Assembly: GCF_039697315.1 (NCBI RefSeq)
Contig: NZ_CP155619.1
Coordinates: forward strand, 5,828,001 to 5,892,000
Reading direction: 5' to 3'
From: Pseudomonas abietaniphila
Lineage (GTDB): Bacteria > Pseudomonadota > Gammaproteobacteria > Pseudomonadales > Pseudomonadaceae
DNA length: 64,000 nucleotides
A program made the position numbers and the translations under genes. The notes beneath the pieces were generated by a model. It was not told the DNA's origin, made no database searches, and saw only the letters and a program-made list of their open reading frames with translations. How positions within the stretch are numbered: the first letter of the stretch is position 1; every line of letters starts with the position of its first letter. Below are positions 7,298-17,649 of this stretch, piece by piece.

Positions 7298-7771
7298 GGT
7301 TTTTGGCCCGTTGGACGTTGTGCACGTCACGCTGAATGTGAGTACTTGCCCGTGTACCTGAAAGCATGATCGCCGAATGCATCGACGGTGCTGTCACTTC
7401 ATTTCGAGACCGATACAGGCTTGCCGTTACTGCTGGAGGGCCGTGATCGTGGTGCGTTTTCTCTGCCTGGGACGAGTAGCCTGCGCAACGCTACCGACCC
7501 CTGGAGAATTGCATTGTTTGGCGAGCTTTTGAACCGTGCGCCGATCAGCGGCAATGTGCCATATCTGTTTGGATGGAAGCGCCTATTCGTTCATGTGAAG
7601 CGCTTTGAGTCGCCACGCTTTTGGGGGTATGGCCGACACACATTCCTGGGAGATAGGCGAGGAGCCCCTTCGACCGACACGGTGTGTAGCGAAAGGGCAA
7701 TTTGATGGCCCGCGGACGCGCTGTTTTCTGGAAAAATCCTTCTTTTTCAGGCAATTCCGGGACGAGGGTGT
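7298..7771. other. Gene-poor stretch
   Basis: About 470 bases between a minus-strand small gene and a plus-strand exported protein. Open frames of 60-105 codons exist on both strands, but none has a convincing ribosome binding site, hydrophobic pattern or domain. The one at 7388-7705 has low-complexity composition unlike a soluble protein. I see no repeat or RNA structure that stands out. Confidence 0.5.
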
Positions 7772-8101
7772 ATGCGTAGAGTGGGTTTAGGCGTGGCGGC
7801 GTTTATGTTGATGGTGGCGGCACTGCCAACCCAGGCACGGGACATCAGCAAGCATGATCTGGAAATTTGCAAATGGGGCGCCGGCATGGCCGGTACGGCA
7901 CAGCAGTCCAAACTCTCCGGTACGACGCTGTACAGCGCGCGAAAGAAGCTGCAGGTGCGGACGTTTTCCAAACCCTGGATGCGCAAGATGGCGTTGGGTA
8001 TCACGGAGCAAACCTACAAAAGCCCGTCTCGTCTTAAACCGGCGGCGGTGAAACAGACGTATTACGACGGCTGTATTCAGCACGAGCTGGCGCGTAAGTA
8101 A
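7772..8101 (+). CDS. Exported small basic protein, hypothetical
   Basis: A 109-residue protein with a signal peptide (residues 1-22, cleavage after T-Q-A-R or Q-A-R-D) and a basic mature domain. The mature part has two Cys residues (in L-E-I-C-K-W-G and D-G-C-I-Q-H) that could form a disulfide in the periplasm. GAGG precedes the ATG. A strong hairpin follows the stop. I do not recognise a family. Confidence 0.65.
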   Translation: MRRVGLGVAAFMLMVAALPTQARDISKHDLEICKWGAGMAGTAQQSKLSGTTLYSARKKLQVRTFSKPWMRKMALGITEQTYKSPSRLKPAAVKQTYYDGCIQHELARK

Positions 8102-8118
8102 CTGGAATGTTTCTCTCG

Positions 8119-8151
8119 GCCCAGAGGCGCCTGGTGAAGGCGCCTCTGGGC
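8119..8151. terminator. Strong hairpin between convergent genes
   Basis: A 13-base perfect stem (GCCCAGAGGCGCC / GGCGCCTCTGGGC) with a 7-base loop lies between the exported protein gene and the convergent endonuclease-like gene. No clear T-run follows on either strand, so the terminator role is likely but not certain. Confidence 0.55.
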
Positions 8152-8183
8152 GAATGGTTGACTCGGATTCAGACGTGACGTGA

Positions 8184-9248
8184 TCAGTGGCAGTTGCCCG
8201 CCAGGTGATAATGCTGTGCTTCAGCGGCGGCAGCGTTGTCGAATTCAACCCGATTCTTCTCTGACACCGCGTTGTAGGACGGGCAGTCCGGACGGTGGTA
8301 AACCATGGTTTTCTTGTTGCCACGAATCGCCAGCGTCAGGTTCTTCCCGCTGTCTTCGCGGGCGGCCGTGGGTTTCATCGGGTTAGGCCGTGTTGTTTCA
8401 GGTTTCGCAGAGGCGGTGGACGGGCTGCCTCCAGTGAAGTCGGCGCTGAGGAAAATCGGCGCATGATCGGACACGCTGTCGCGCCCCTGCGCGTGGGTCA
8501 TCGCCAGGTATTTGGGGTAGTTGAACACCTGAACGCTGTTGACCTTGATCGCCGAATGCTTGCTGACGAAGATGTTGTCGTAAAGGTTGGAGAATTTTCC
8601 ATCGGTGGTCGACAGTGTGCTCGCGCCAGTGAGCACCAGGGGCCTGGCGCTGGCATCCAGATTGTCCCAGGCAGGCGAAGTCGGTGGGGTATTGAAGTCG
8701 CCCATCAGCATGATCTGGTTGTTGCCGGGGTAAGTGTCTTTCAGCCACGCCCAGTAGCTTGACAGTGCAGTGATTTCCGAGGCACGGTCGGACTGGCTCT
8801 TTCCGTACAGAATATGCACCGTGGCGACCACAAATGTTGTGCCGTCCTTGAGCGATTTGAAGCGTGCAGAATACGGTTCGCGTTCGAACGTGTCGTTGCG
8901 GTCAAGGTAGGTGACGGCGCCATCTTCGTAGGCAACCACGTCGTCACGCCACACAAAACCGTACATCTCCTTGTAGGACGATCGGCCAACCGCGTGTGAC
9001 GCCATCGAACTCCAGCGCTTGCCGGTCTGCTTGGTCAGCTCCTTGGCCAGGACTTGCAGTGCGTCCTCGTTCATCAACTCCTGAACGGCGAGAAAGTCGA
9101 CTTTTTGCGCGACTTTGGCAATGCCTTGAAAATCCTTGTTTGGCCGCACACTCAGGTGCTCCAGGTTCCAGGTGCCGATATTCACGTCGGCCGAAGCGGT
9201 CTGCAGGAAAGAAAGGGTCAACAGCAACGAAACAAAAAATCTGAGCAT
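8184..9248 (-). CDS. Exported endonuclease/exonuclease/phosphatase-family protein with Cys-motif tail
   Basis: A 354-residue protein with a signal peptide (residues 1-20, cleavage after T-A-S-A). Residues about 21-265 carry the DNase I-like fold: G-T-W-N-L-E-H, the catalytic Glu in V-Q-E-L, G-D-F-N-T-P and the terminal S-D-H-A-P-I. A Pro/Ser/Lys-rich linker (about 270-300) leads to a 50-residue tail with H-R-P-D-C and a final G-N-C-H, the arrangement seen in Ada-type Cys/metal-binding segments. It is probably a secreted or periplasmic nuclease; a phosphodiesterase on lipids or phosphates is the alternative. A hairpin ends the gene. Confidence 0.8.
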   Translation of the reverse strand: MLRFFVSLLLTLSFLQTASADVNIGTWNLEHLSVRPNKDFQGIAKVAQKVDFLAVQELMNEDALQVLAKELTKQTGKRWSSMASHAVGRSSYKEMYGFVWRDDVVAYEDGAVTYLDRNDTFEREPYSARFKSLKDGTTFVVATVHILYGKSQSDRASEITALSSYWAWLKDTYPGNNQIMLMGDFNTPPTSPAWDNLDASARPLVLTGASTLSTTDGKFSNLYDNIFVSKHSAIKVNSVQVFNYPKYLAMTHAQGRDSVSDHAPIFLSADFTGGSPSTASAKPETTRPNPMKPTAAREDSGKNLTLAIRGNKKTMVYHRPDCPSYNAVSEKNRVEFDNAAAAEAQHYHLAGNCH

Positions 9249-9342
9249 TGTTTTCCAACTACGGGCTGGTTAAAGCGATGGCGAGCGGAGTGGCTCGCCG
9301 GAAGGGCTGTTTTGATCGGTTCGGGTTACAACGGGGTGCTGA

Positions 9343-9594
9343 TCAATCTTCCTTGGGCACGGTCCAGAAGATCTGTACACCGCCGTCATCTCGGTAGGCG
9401 AGGGTGACGTTGTCGTTTTCGGCGATTTCTTCGAGCAACTGATTCCAGTCATCTTCCTGCTCGTCAGGCAGGCGAAAGATCAACGCGGCGCGGGATTTCT
9501 GCGCGGTGGGCGAATTGATGATCTTTTGGATGCGAATGCCCAGGCGTTCGTAGGCACCCGGAAGTTCAGCGACTGAAGCGGCTTGTTTAGACAC
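9343..9594 (-). CDS. DUF1654 family protein, LexA-controlled
   Basis: An 83-residue soluble protein that I place in DUF1654, a small Pseudomonas family. Its first part, S-Y/G-E-R-L-G-I-R-I-Q-K-I-I-N-S-P, is followed by L-I-F-R-L-P-D-E-Q-E-D-D-W-N-Q-L-L-E-E-I and an acidic W-T-V-P-K-E-D end. A perfect LexA box lies 22 bases before the start, so it should be induced by DNA damage. No catalytic motif is visible. The acidic surface could suit protein binding or DNA mimicry, but that is speculation. Confidence 0.8.
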   Translation of the reverse strand: MSKQAASVAELPGAYERLGIRIQKIINSPTAQKSRAALIFRLPDEQEDDWNQLLEEIAENDNVTLAYRDDGGVQIFWTVPKED

Positions 9595-9615
9595 GGAAGG
9601 TATCCCTTGTTATTG

Positions 9616-9631
9616 CTGTATGTACATACAG
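9616..9631. promoter_or_regulatory. LexA (SOS) box
   Basis: CTGTATGTACATACAG is a fully symmetric match to CTGT-N8-ACAG. It lies 22 bases upstream of the DUF1654 start on the minus strand. Nothing on the plus strand starts closer than 9801, so DUF1654 is the likely target. Confidence 0.85.
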
Positions 9632-9800
9632 TATTTCACTGTGGGACGTTTCGCAAGATTGGAGTAGGCCCAATCGGCGCCGGCACGTCATCTCCCTGTT
9701 TTTTCCTACCCTTTTTGATTCGCGAACCAAAGCCGATCGAGTCGATCAGATCCTATGTAAGCAATTCAGTTCGTAATGGCCGAAAAATTAAGGAGTTTTC

Positions 9801-10025
9801 ATGAATATCAAAGGGTTGGGATTGCCTGTCGCATGGGTGTGCTGCGCGCTGCTTGCCGGGTGTTCGACGTCAACTGTGGTGACGCTGCAGAACGGCACTC
9901 AATACGTCACCAAGGATGCGCCGAAGACCAAAAGCAAGGACGGTTTTTACGAGTTCGAGGACATCTCCGGAAAGGCCGTGAAGGTGCGTGCGGACGAGGT
10001 GGCAACGGTTAAAGAAGAAGACTGA
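9801..10025 (+). CDS. YgdI/YgdR-family lipoprotein
   Basis: A 74-residue lipoprotein. The signal peptide ends in the lipobox L-L-A-G-C, with Cys at residue 21 as lipid anchor. The mature domain (VVTLQNGTQYVTKD, then Y-E-F-E-D-I-S-G-K-A-V-K-V) is the short SH3-like barrel of the YgdI/YgdR family. AAGGAG precedes the ATG. A terminator follows directly, so the gene is monocistronic. Family members are envelope proteins of unknown role. Confidence 0.85.
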   Translation: MNIKGLGLPVAWVCCALLAGCSTSTVVTLQNGTQYVTKDAPKTKSKDGFYEFEDISGKAVKVRADEVATVKEED

Positions 10026-10031
10026 ATCACT

Positions 10032-10067
10032 GAGGCGCCTGATCGAATCGATCAGGCGCCTCTTTTT
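10032..10067 (+). terminator. Rho-independent terminator
   Basis: A 14-base perfect stem (GAGGCGCCTGATCG and complement, loop AAT) is followed by CTTTTT. It ends the lipoprotein gene; the convergent asparaginase gene stops just beyond it. Confidence 0.9.
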
Positions 10068-10084
10068 GGGGGCACGGGTTTAAA

Positions 10085-11535
<1,451 letters not shown>

Positions 11536-11586
11536 TTGACAAATCGTGCAGCGATTCTCATAGTTTCACTCACGCAAACGTTTGCG
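11536..11586 (+). promoter_or_regulatory. rbs promoter with RbsR-type operator
   Basis: TTGACA (11536-11541), a 17-base spacer and CATAGT (11559-11564) form a sigma-70 promoter. The 14-base palindrome CGCAAACGTTTGCG at 11573-11586 follows, covering the expected transcription start. It has the central-CG form of LacI/GalR-family operators and is the natural site for the RbsR encoded in this operon. Ribose (or ribose phosphate) binding would release repression. Confidence 0.8.
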
Positions 11587-11655
11587 ATTCGTCGAAGTCT
11601 GCGACACGACGCGCATCCGGTGCCGATAAAATAATCATAATGTCGGAGTGATTCC

Positions 11656-12615
11656 ATGAAGCTGCCATTCGCTGCACGTCTTCTTGCTGTTGCCGTGCTC
11701 ACCGCAAGTGCTGTAACCCTGCCTCTCTCTTCTGCCTACGCTGACGACGCGAAGAAACCCACCGTCGCGCTGGTGATGAAATCCCTCGCCAACGAATTCT
11801 TCCTGACCATGGAAGACGGCGCGAAAGCCTACCAAAAAGACCATTCTGCTGATTTCGATCTGATCTCCAACGGCATCAAGAACGAATCCGACACGGCCGC
11901 GCAGATTGATATCGTCAATCAGATGATCGTCAAGAAAGTCGATGCGCTGGTGATTGCACCTGCGGACTCCAAAGCGCTGGCGTCCGTGCTCAAGAAGGCT
12001 CAGGACGCGGGTATCAAAGTCGTCAACATCGACAACCAGCTCGATGCCGACGTGCTGAAAAGCAAGGGCATGGAAGTGCCGTTCGTAGGCCCGAACAACC
12101 GCAAAGGCGCCAAGCTGGTGGGTGACTACCTGGCCAAGCAACTGACGGCGGGCGATCAGGTCGGCATCATCGAAGGCGTGCCAACCACAACGAACGCACA
12201 GCAGCGCACGGCGGGTTTCAAGGACGCGATGGAGGCTGCGCAGATGAAAATCGTCTCCACGCAGTCGGGTAACTGGGAAATCGACAAGGGCAACGCCGTT
12301 GCATCGGCCATGCTCAACGAATACCCGAACCTGAAAGCCTTGCTGGCCGGTAACGACAGCATGGCGCTGGGCGCTGTGTCGGCTGTCCGTGCAGCGGGCA
12401 AGGCGGGCAAGGTGCAGGTCGTCGGCTACGACAACATCAACGCGATCAAGCCGATGCTCAAGGATGGTCGGGTCCTCGCGACAGCTGACCAGTTTGCCGC
12501 GCGCCAGGCTGTGTTCGGCATCGACACTGCCTTGAAAATGGTCAAGGGCGAAAAGCTCGACATCAAGGACGGTGTCATCGAGACCCCGGTCGAACTCGTC
12601 ACCAAGCCTCAGTAA
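11656..12615 (+). CDS. rbsB: Ribose ABC transporter, periplasmic binding protein
   Basis: A 319-residue type I sugar-binding protein. The signal peptide runs to about residue 30 (S-S-A-Y-A). The mature protein begins K-K-P-T-V-A-L-V-M-K-S-L-A-N-E-F-F, the characteristic first strand and ligand loop, and holds the D-N-Q-L-D-A and G-N-D-S-M-A-L-G motifs of the family. It captures ribose in the periplasm and delivers it to RbsC/RbsA. First gene of the rbsBACRKD operon, just downstream of the palindromic operator. Ribose as ligand is inferred from the operon. Confidence 0.93.
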   Translation: MKLPFAARLLAVAVLTASAVTLPLSSAYADDAKKPTVALVMKSLANEFFLTMEDGAKAYQKDHSADFDLISNGIKNESDTAAQIDIVNQMIVKKVDALVIAPADSKALASVLKKAQDAGIKVVNIDNQLDADVLKSKGMEVPFVGPNNRKGAKLVGDYLAKQLTAGDQVGIIEGVPTTTNAQQRTAGFKDAMEAAQMKIVSTQSGNWEIDKGNAVASAMLNEYPNLKALLAGNDSMALGAVSAVRAAGKAGKVQVVGYDNINAIKPMLKDGRVLATADQFAARQAVFGIDTALKMVKGEKLDIKDGVIETPVELVTKPQ

Positions 12616-12679
12616 ACCGGCTGTCCTAAAACACCTGTAAATACCGCCTGCCCGCAAGGGCAGGCGCGTGGAGAGCGTT

Positions 12680-14230
12680 ATGTCAGCGTCTGCTCAGGCC
12701 GCTGTTCTATCTGTCAGTGGCATCGGCAAAACCTACGCCCAACCTGTTCTCGGTGACATCGACCTGACGCTGATGCGTGGGGAAGTGTTGGCGTTGACGG
12801 GGGAGAACGGCGCAGGCAAAAGCACCTTGTCCAAAATCATCGGCGGGTTGGTGACACCCACCACCGGCCAGATGCAGTTTCAGGGGCAGGCCTACGAACC
12901 GGCGAGTCGCACCCAGGCTGAAAAACTGGGCGTGCGCATGGTCATGCAGGAGTTGAATTTGCTGCCCACATTGTCGGTGGCGGAGAACCTGTTCCTTGAC
13001 AACCTGCCCAGCCGTGCCGGTTTCATCAATCGCAAGAAACTGCGTGAAGACGCAATCAAGGCCATGGCTCAAGTCGGGCTGGAAGCGATCGATCCCGACA
13101 CGTTGGTCGGTGAACTAGGCATTGGTCATCAACAGATGGTCGAAATCGCCCGCAACCTGATCGGCGATTGCCACGTTTTGATTCTCGACGAGCCGACAGC
13201 GATGCTGACGGCCCGTGAAGTAGAGATGCTGTTCGAGCAGATCACCCGCTTGCAGGATCGCGGCGTTTCCATCGTTTACATCTCCCATCGCCTGGAAGAG
13301 CTGGCCCGCGTTGCGCAGCGAATCGCAGTGTTGCGTGACGGAAAACTCGTATGCGTCGACGCAATGGCCAACTACAACAGCGAGCAGTTGGTGACCCTGA
13401 TGGTGGGTCGCGAACTGGGCGAGCAGATCGATCTGGGACAGCGCCAGATCGGTCACGTGGCGCTGTCGGTCAAAGGCTTGAGCCGTTCCGACAAAGTCCG
13501 CGATGTTTCCTTTGACGTCCGCGCGGGCGAGATTTTCGGCATTTCGGGACTGATCGGTGCGGGCCGTACCGAGCTGCTGCGCCTTATCTACGGCGCGGAT
13601 GCGGCAGACAGTGGCTCCATTGCAGTCGGCAGCCCGCTGAAACCCGTGCGCGTGAACTCGCCGGTGGATGCTGTTAGCCACGGCATTGCCTTGATCACCG
13701 AGGACCGAAAGGGCGAAGGATTGCTGCTGTCGCAGTCGATCAGCGCCAACATTGCGCTGGGCAACATGGAAGCGATTTCCAGTGCCGGCGTCGTCAATGG
13801 CGCCGCTGAAATGTCCCTGGCCAGACGTCAGGTGGACGCCATGCGCATTCGCAGTTCGAGCCCGACTCAACTGGTGTCGGAATTGTCTGGCGGCAACCAG
13901 CAGAAAGTCGTGATCGGCCGGTGGCTGGAGCGTGACTGTCAGGTGATGCTGTTCGACGAGCCAACGCGCGGCATCGATGTCGGGGCCAAATTCGATATCT
14001 ACGCGCTGCTGGGTGAACTGACCCGTCAGGGCAGGGCGCTGGTGGTGGTTTCCAGTGATTTGCGCGAATTGATGCTGATCTGCGACCGCATTGGCGTGTT
14101 GTCTGCCGGTCGCCTCATCGACACCTTCGAACGCGATACCTGGACACAGGACGAACTGCTCGCTGCCGCCTTCGCCGGCTATCAAAAACGTGATGCGCTG
14201 CTGTCTGAAGCAGCGCCCAGGAACGACTGA
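12680..14230 (+). CDS. rbsA: Ribose ABC transporter ATP-binding protein
   Basis: A 516-residue double ATPase. The first half has Walker A G-E-N-G-A-G-K-S-T at 41-49 and Walker B L-I-L-D-E-P-T-A. The second half has the degenerate P-loop G-L-I-G-A-G-R-T-E, the signature L-S-G-G-N-Q-Q-K and a second Walker B (M-L-F-D-E-P-T-R-G). This asymmetry is normal for RbsA/MglA-type transporters. ATG at 12680 is 6 bases from GGAG; a GTG at 12668 is in frame but unsupported. It overlaps rbsC by one base (TGATG). Confidence 0.93.
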   Translation: MSASAQAAVLSVSGIGKTYAQPVLGDIDLTLMRGEVLALTGENGAGKSTLSKIIGGLVTPTTGQMQFQGQAYEPASRTQAEKLGVRMVMQELNLLPTLSVAENLFLDNLPSRAGFINRKKLREDAIKAMAQVGLEAIDPDTLVGELGIGHQQMVEIARNLIGDCHVLILDEPTAMLTAREVEMLFEQITRLQDRGVSIVYISHRLEELARVAQRIAVLRDGKLVCVDAMANYNSEQLVTLMVGRELGEQIDLGQRQIGHVALSVKGLSRSDKVRDVSFDVRAGEIFGISGLIGAGRTELLRLIYGADAADSGSIAVGSPLKPVRVNSPVDAVSHGIALITEDRKGEGLLLSQSISANIALGNMEAISSAGVVNGAAEMSLARRQVDAMRIRSSSPTQLVSELSGGNQQKVVIGRWLERDCQVMLFDEPTRGIDVGAKFDIYALLGELTRQGRALVVVSSDLRELMLICDRIGVLSAGRLIDTFERDTWTQDELLAAAFAGYQKRDALLSEAAPRND

Positions 14231-15225
14231 TGAAAACCTCGACTCCTTCGGCCGCGCTGCCTTCTCCCGGCAAGCGCAGCGGCAACTATTTTGGCCTGGG
14301 CACCTACCTGGGCCTGGCGGGCGCGTTGCTCGCCATGATCGTGCTGTTCTCGCTGCTCAGCGATCACTTCCTGTCCTATGAAACCTTCAGCACGCTGGCC
14401 AACCAGATCCCTGACCTGATGGTGCTGGCGGTCGGCATGACGTTCATTCTGATCATCGGCGGGATTGACCTGTCGGTGGGGTCGGTGCTGGCCTTGGCGG
14501 CGTCGGCCGTCAGCGTGGCGATGCTCGGTTGGGGATGGGGCGTGTTCCCGTCGGCGTTGCTGGGCATGGTCTGCGCGACGGCGGCGGGTACGCTGACCGG
14601 CTCGATCACCGTGGCGTGGCGCATTCCGTCGTTCATCGTTTCGCTGGGCGTGCTGGAAATGGCCCGAGGCGTGGCGTATCAGCTGACCGATTCTCGCACC
14701 GCCTACATTGGTGACTCGTTTGCCTGGCTCTCCAATCCGTTTGCATTTGGCATCTCGCCTTCGTTCGTCATCGCGCTGCTGGTGATCTTCGCGGCTCAGG
14801 CAGTCCTCACTCGTACGGTGTTCGGTCGTTACCTGATCGGCATCGGCACCAATGAGGAAGCGGTGCGTCTGGCCGGGATCAATCCGAAGCCCTACAAGAT
14901 TCTGGTGTTCTCGCTGATGGGGCTGCTGGCGGGCGTTGCTGCACTGTTTCAGATTTCGCGCCTGGAAGCGGCCGACCCGAACGCGGGGTCAGGGCTGGAG
15001 CTGCAAGTGATCGCTGCCGTGGTCATCGGTGGCACCAGCCTGATGGGCGGACGTGGCTCTGTCATCAGTACGTTCTTCGGTGTGCTGATCATCTCCGTGC
15101 TGGCGGCGGGCCTTGCGCAGATCGGCGCAACGGAGCCGACCAAGCGCATCATCACCGGTGCTGTGATCGTGGTCGCGGTGATCCTCGACACCTACCGCAG
15201 CAATCGCGCACGGCGGCGCGGCTGA
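14230..15225 (+). CDS. rbsC: Ribose ABC transporter permease
   Basis: A 331-residue inner-membrane protein with about 8-10 hydrophobic helices, homologous to RbsC/AraH permeases. Typical features are I-I-G-G-I-D-L-S-V-G-S-V in the first third and the cytoplasmic coupling loop with G-I-N-P-K-P-Y-K-I-L-V-F near residue 215. The late G-G-T-S-L-M-G-G-R-G-S motif is also present. It forms the channel with RbsA and RbsB. Its start overlaps the rbsA stop, and rbsR starts two bases after its stop, so translation is coupled. Confidence 0.93.
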   Translation: MKTSTPSAALPSPGKRSGNYFGLGTYLGLAGALLAMIVLFSLLSDHFLSYETFSTLANQIPDLMVLAVGMTFILIIGGIDLSVGSVLALAASAVSVAMLGWGWGVFPSALLGMVCATAAGTLTGSITVAWRIPSFIVSLGVLEMARGVAYQLTDSRTAYIGDSFAWLSNPFAFGISPSFVIALLVIFAAQAVLTRTVFGRYLIGIGTNEEAVRLAGINPKPYKILVFSLMGLLAGVAALFQISRLEAADPNAGSGLELQVIAAVVIGGTSLMGGRGSVISTFFGVLIISVLAAGLAQIGATEPTKRIITGAVIVVAVILDTYRSNRARRRG

Positions 15226-15226
15226 T

Positions 15227-16249
15227 ATGGCCACCATCAAAGATGTGGCTGCAATTGCAGGCATTTCGTACACCACCGTGTCGCATGTTCTCAACAGAAC
15301 ACGACCGGTGAGCGACGAGGTGCGCAAGAAAGTGGAAGCTGCCATTGTGCAACTGGACTACGTGCCCAGTGCCGTGGCGCGCTCCCTGAAAGCCAAATCC
15401 ACCGCGACCATCGGGTTGCTGATTCCCAACGGCATTAACCCTTACTTTGCCGAGCTTGCTCGAGGCATTGAAGACTATTGCGAGCGTAACGGGTTCTGCG
15501 TGATTCTCTGCAACTCCGACGACAACCTGGACAAGCAACGCAATTATTTACGCGTGCTGCTGGAGAAGCGAGTGGACGGTCTGATCGTTTCGTCGGTGGG
15601 CGGCGGCGACAGTCTGGTCGACAGCCTGGCGTCGGTCAGGACGCCGATGGTCATCGTCGACCGTGATCTGGAAAACATCACCGCCGATCTGGTGCGCATC
15701 GACCATGAGCTGGGCGCTTATCTGGCCACCTCGCACTTGCTGGGGTTGGGGCATCGCCACATCGCCTGTATTAGCGGACCCGCTGAAACCAGCGTTGCCC
15801 GCATGCGTCTGGCCGGGTATCACCGCGCGATGCAGGAAGCGGGTATCGACGTTCCGGACAGCTGGGTCGTGGAGAGCGATTTCACCGGGCCCAGCGGCTA
15901 CAGGGCTGCCGGCACATTGCTGGAAAACGATAGGCCGACGGCGATCTTTGCTGCCAACGATATGGTAGGGATCGGGGTGCTGCGTGCGGCGGCCGAACGC
16001 AACGTACGTGTCCCCGCCGATCTTTCGGTGATCGGCTTCGATGACATTCAGATGAGTCAGTACGTTTTCCCGGCGCTGACCACCGTGGGCCAGTCGATTC
16101 TGCAGCTGGGTGAGCGCGCCGCCGAGGTGTTGCTCAAGCGGATTTCGACTCGCGGCGACAGCGCGGTGCAGCAGCTGATTGTTGCCCCAAGCATCGTGCT
16201 GCGTGAATCCACTGCGCCGCCAACCAACGCATTCAACGAGTTTCGCTGA
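15227..16249 (+). CDS. rbsR: LacI-family ribose operon repressor
   Basis: A 340-residue regulator. The N-terminal LacI HTH (A-T-I-K-D-V-A-A-I-A-G-I-S-Y-T-T-V-S-H-V-L-N) is followed by the hinge helix (V-P-S-A-V-A-R-S-L-K) and a periplasmic-binding-protein-like sensor domain. Operators of this group have a central CG, as does the palindrome at 11573-11586. It sits inside the operon it should control, giving negative autoregulation. The effector (ribose or a phosphorylated form) is inferred from context. Confidence 0.92.
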   Translation: MATIKDVAAIAGISYTTVSHVLNRTRPVSDEVRKKVEAAIVQLDYVPSAVARSLKAKSTATIGLLIPNGINPYFAELARGIEDYCERNGFCVILCNSDDNLDKQRNYLRVLLEKRVDGLIVSSVGGGDSLVDSLASVRTPMVIVDRDLENITADLVRIDHELGAYLATSHLLGLGHRHIACISGPAETSVARMRLAGYHRAMQEAGIDVPDSWVVESDFTGPSGYRAAGTLLENDRPTAIFAANDMVGIGVLRAAAERNVRVPADLSVIGFDDIQMSQYVFPALTTVGQSILQLGERAAEVLLKRISTRGDSAVQQLIVAPSIVLRESTAPPTNAFNEFR

Positions 16250-16286
16250 GCCGGGCCCCGTGTCCGGATTGAAGAGTAAAGACGTC

Positions 16287-17198
16287 ATGCAAGCAAAAGT
16301 AGTGATAGTGGGCAGCCTCAACATGGACCTGGTGACGCGTGCACCGCGTTTGCCGCGCGCCGGTGAAACACTCGCCGGCCAGTCGTTCGTCACGGTGCCG
16401 GGCGGGAAGGGCGCAAACCAGGCGGTCGCCGCTGCGCGTCTCGGCGCCAGTGTGGCCATGATCGGCTGTGTCGGTGATGACGCCTACGGTGAGCAGCTGC
16501 GCGCCGCGTTGCTGGCGGAGGGCATTGATTGTCAGGCCGTGACTGCCATTGCCGGTGAGTCGACCGGGGTTGCCCTGATTGTGGTGGACGACAGCAGCCA
16601 GAACGCGATCGTCATCGTTGCCGGCGGTAATGGGCACGTCAGCGCCGGTGTGGTCGACAGTTTCGACGCATTGCTAAGCCAGGCCGAGGTGATCATCTGT
16701 CAGCTCGAAGTCCCGATGGCCACCGTCGGCCATGTCCTCAAGCGTGGGCGCGAGCTGAATAAGACGGTCATCCTCAATCCGGCTCCCGCCAGCGGTCCAT
16801 TGCCAGCCGAATGGTACGCCTGGATTGATTATCTGATCCCGAACGAAAGCGAGGCCACGGCATTGACGGGGTTGCCGGTCGACAGCGTGGCGACGGCCGA
16901 TGCCGCTGCCACTGCCCTGCTTGCGTCGGGCGTGAGCAAGGTCATTGTCACGCTGGGTGAGCAGGGGGCGTTATCCGCCAGTCAGGCAGGCTCTGCGCAT
17001 TTCCCCGCGCCGAAGGTCAAACCGGTCGATACCACTGCCGCCGGTGACACGTTTGTCGGCGGATTCGCGGCGGCGCTCGCTGAAGGCAAATCCGAGCCGG
17101 ACGCCATACGTTTCGGACAGATCGCCGCAGCGTTGTCCGTCACCCGTTCCGGCGCTCAGCCTTCCATTCCGACGTTCAACGAAGTCCAGGGTTATTAA
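16287..17198 (+). CDS. rbsK: Ribokinase
   Basis: A 303-residue PfkB-family sugar kinase that phosphorylates ribose to ribose-5-phosphate. Seen: the N-terminal G-S-L-N-M-D substrate motif near residue 10, [17 protein letters not shown] in the middle, and the catalytic [12 protein letters not shown] near the end (the Asp of AAGD is the general base). The ATG at 16287 aligns with the family start; the frame stays open upstream into rbsR but that part is not kinase-like. Confidence 0.93.
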   Translation: MQAKVVIVGSLNMDLVTRAPRLPRAGETLAGQSFVTVPGGKGANQAVAAARLGASVAMIGCVGDDAYGEQLRAALLAEGIDCQAVTAIAGESTGVALIVVDDSSQNAIVIVAGGNGHVSAGVVDSFDALLSQAEVIICQLEVPMATVGHVLKRGRELNKTVILNPAPASGPLPAEWYAWIDYLIPNESEATALTGLPVDSVATADAAATALLASGVSKVIVTLGEQGALSASQAGSAHFPAPKVKPVDTTAAGDTFVGGFAAALAEGKSEPDAIRFGQIAAALSVTRSGAQPSIPTFNEVQGY

Positions 17199-17200
17199 CC

Positions 17201-17605
17201 ATGAAAAAAACACCACTGCTCAATATCGCGCTGTCACGGGTGGTCGCGTCGCTGGGGCACGGCGATGTCCTGATGATCGTCGATGCCGGGATGCCGGTGC
17301 CTGCGGGGGTCGAGCTCATTGATCTGGCCGTCACCCACGGGGTGCCTGACTTCGTCAGTGTGTTGAACACCGTGCTCGCCGAAATGCAGGTGGAAAGCCA
17401 CGTGCTCGCAGATGAAATGCGTGAAAAGCAACCGCCGGCGCTGGCCGTGCTCGACACGCTTAACGCCGCAGGGCATCTGGGCGAGCAGCGTCTTGTCAGT
17501 CATGAAGCGTTGAAACAGTTGAGCCGCAACGCTCGCGCCATTGTGCGCACCGGCGAATGCCAGCCGTATACGAACATTGCACTGGTGTCCGGCGTCGTCT
17601 TCTGA
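17201..17605 (+). CDS. rbsD: D-ribose pyranase
   Basis: A 134-residue cytosolic enzyme interconverting the beta-pyranose and furanose forms of ribose so that ribokinase can use it. The family motif L-G-H-G-D (His near residue 20) and the D-A-G-M-P-V-P loop are present. The C-terminal [13 protein letters not shown] motif completes the active site. The ATG follows the rbsK stop within three bases. Confidence 0.93.
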   Translation: MKKTPLLNIALSRVVASLGHGDVLMIVDAGMPVPAGVELIDLAVTHGVPDFVSVLNTVLAEMQVESHVLADEMREKQPPALAVLDTLNAAGHLGEQRLVSHEALKQLSRNARAIVRTGECQPYTNIALVSGVVF

Positions 17606-17649
17606 CGCCACCGCTTTCCGTGCCATCCTCAAGAAACAGGGAGTTTCCT

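Noticed and set aside
7388..7705. A 105-codon plus-strand frame in the gene-poor stretch
   Set aside because: No ribosome binding site, no family features, and overlapping frames on the other strand look equally random.
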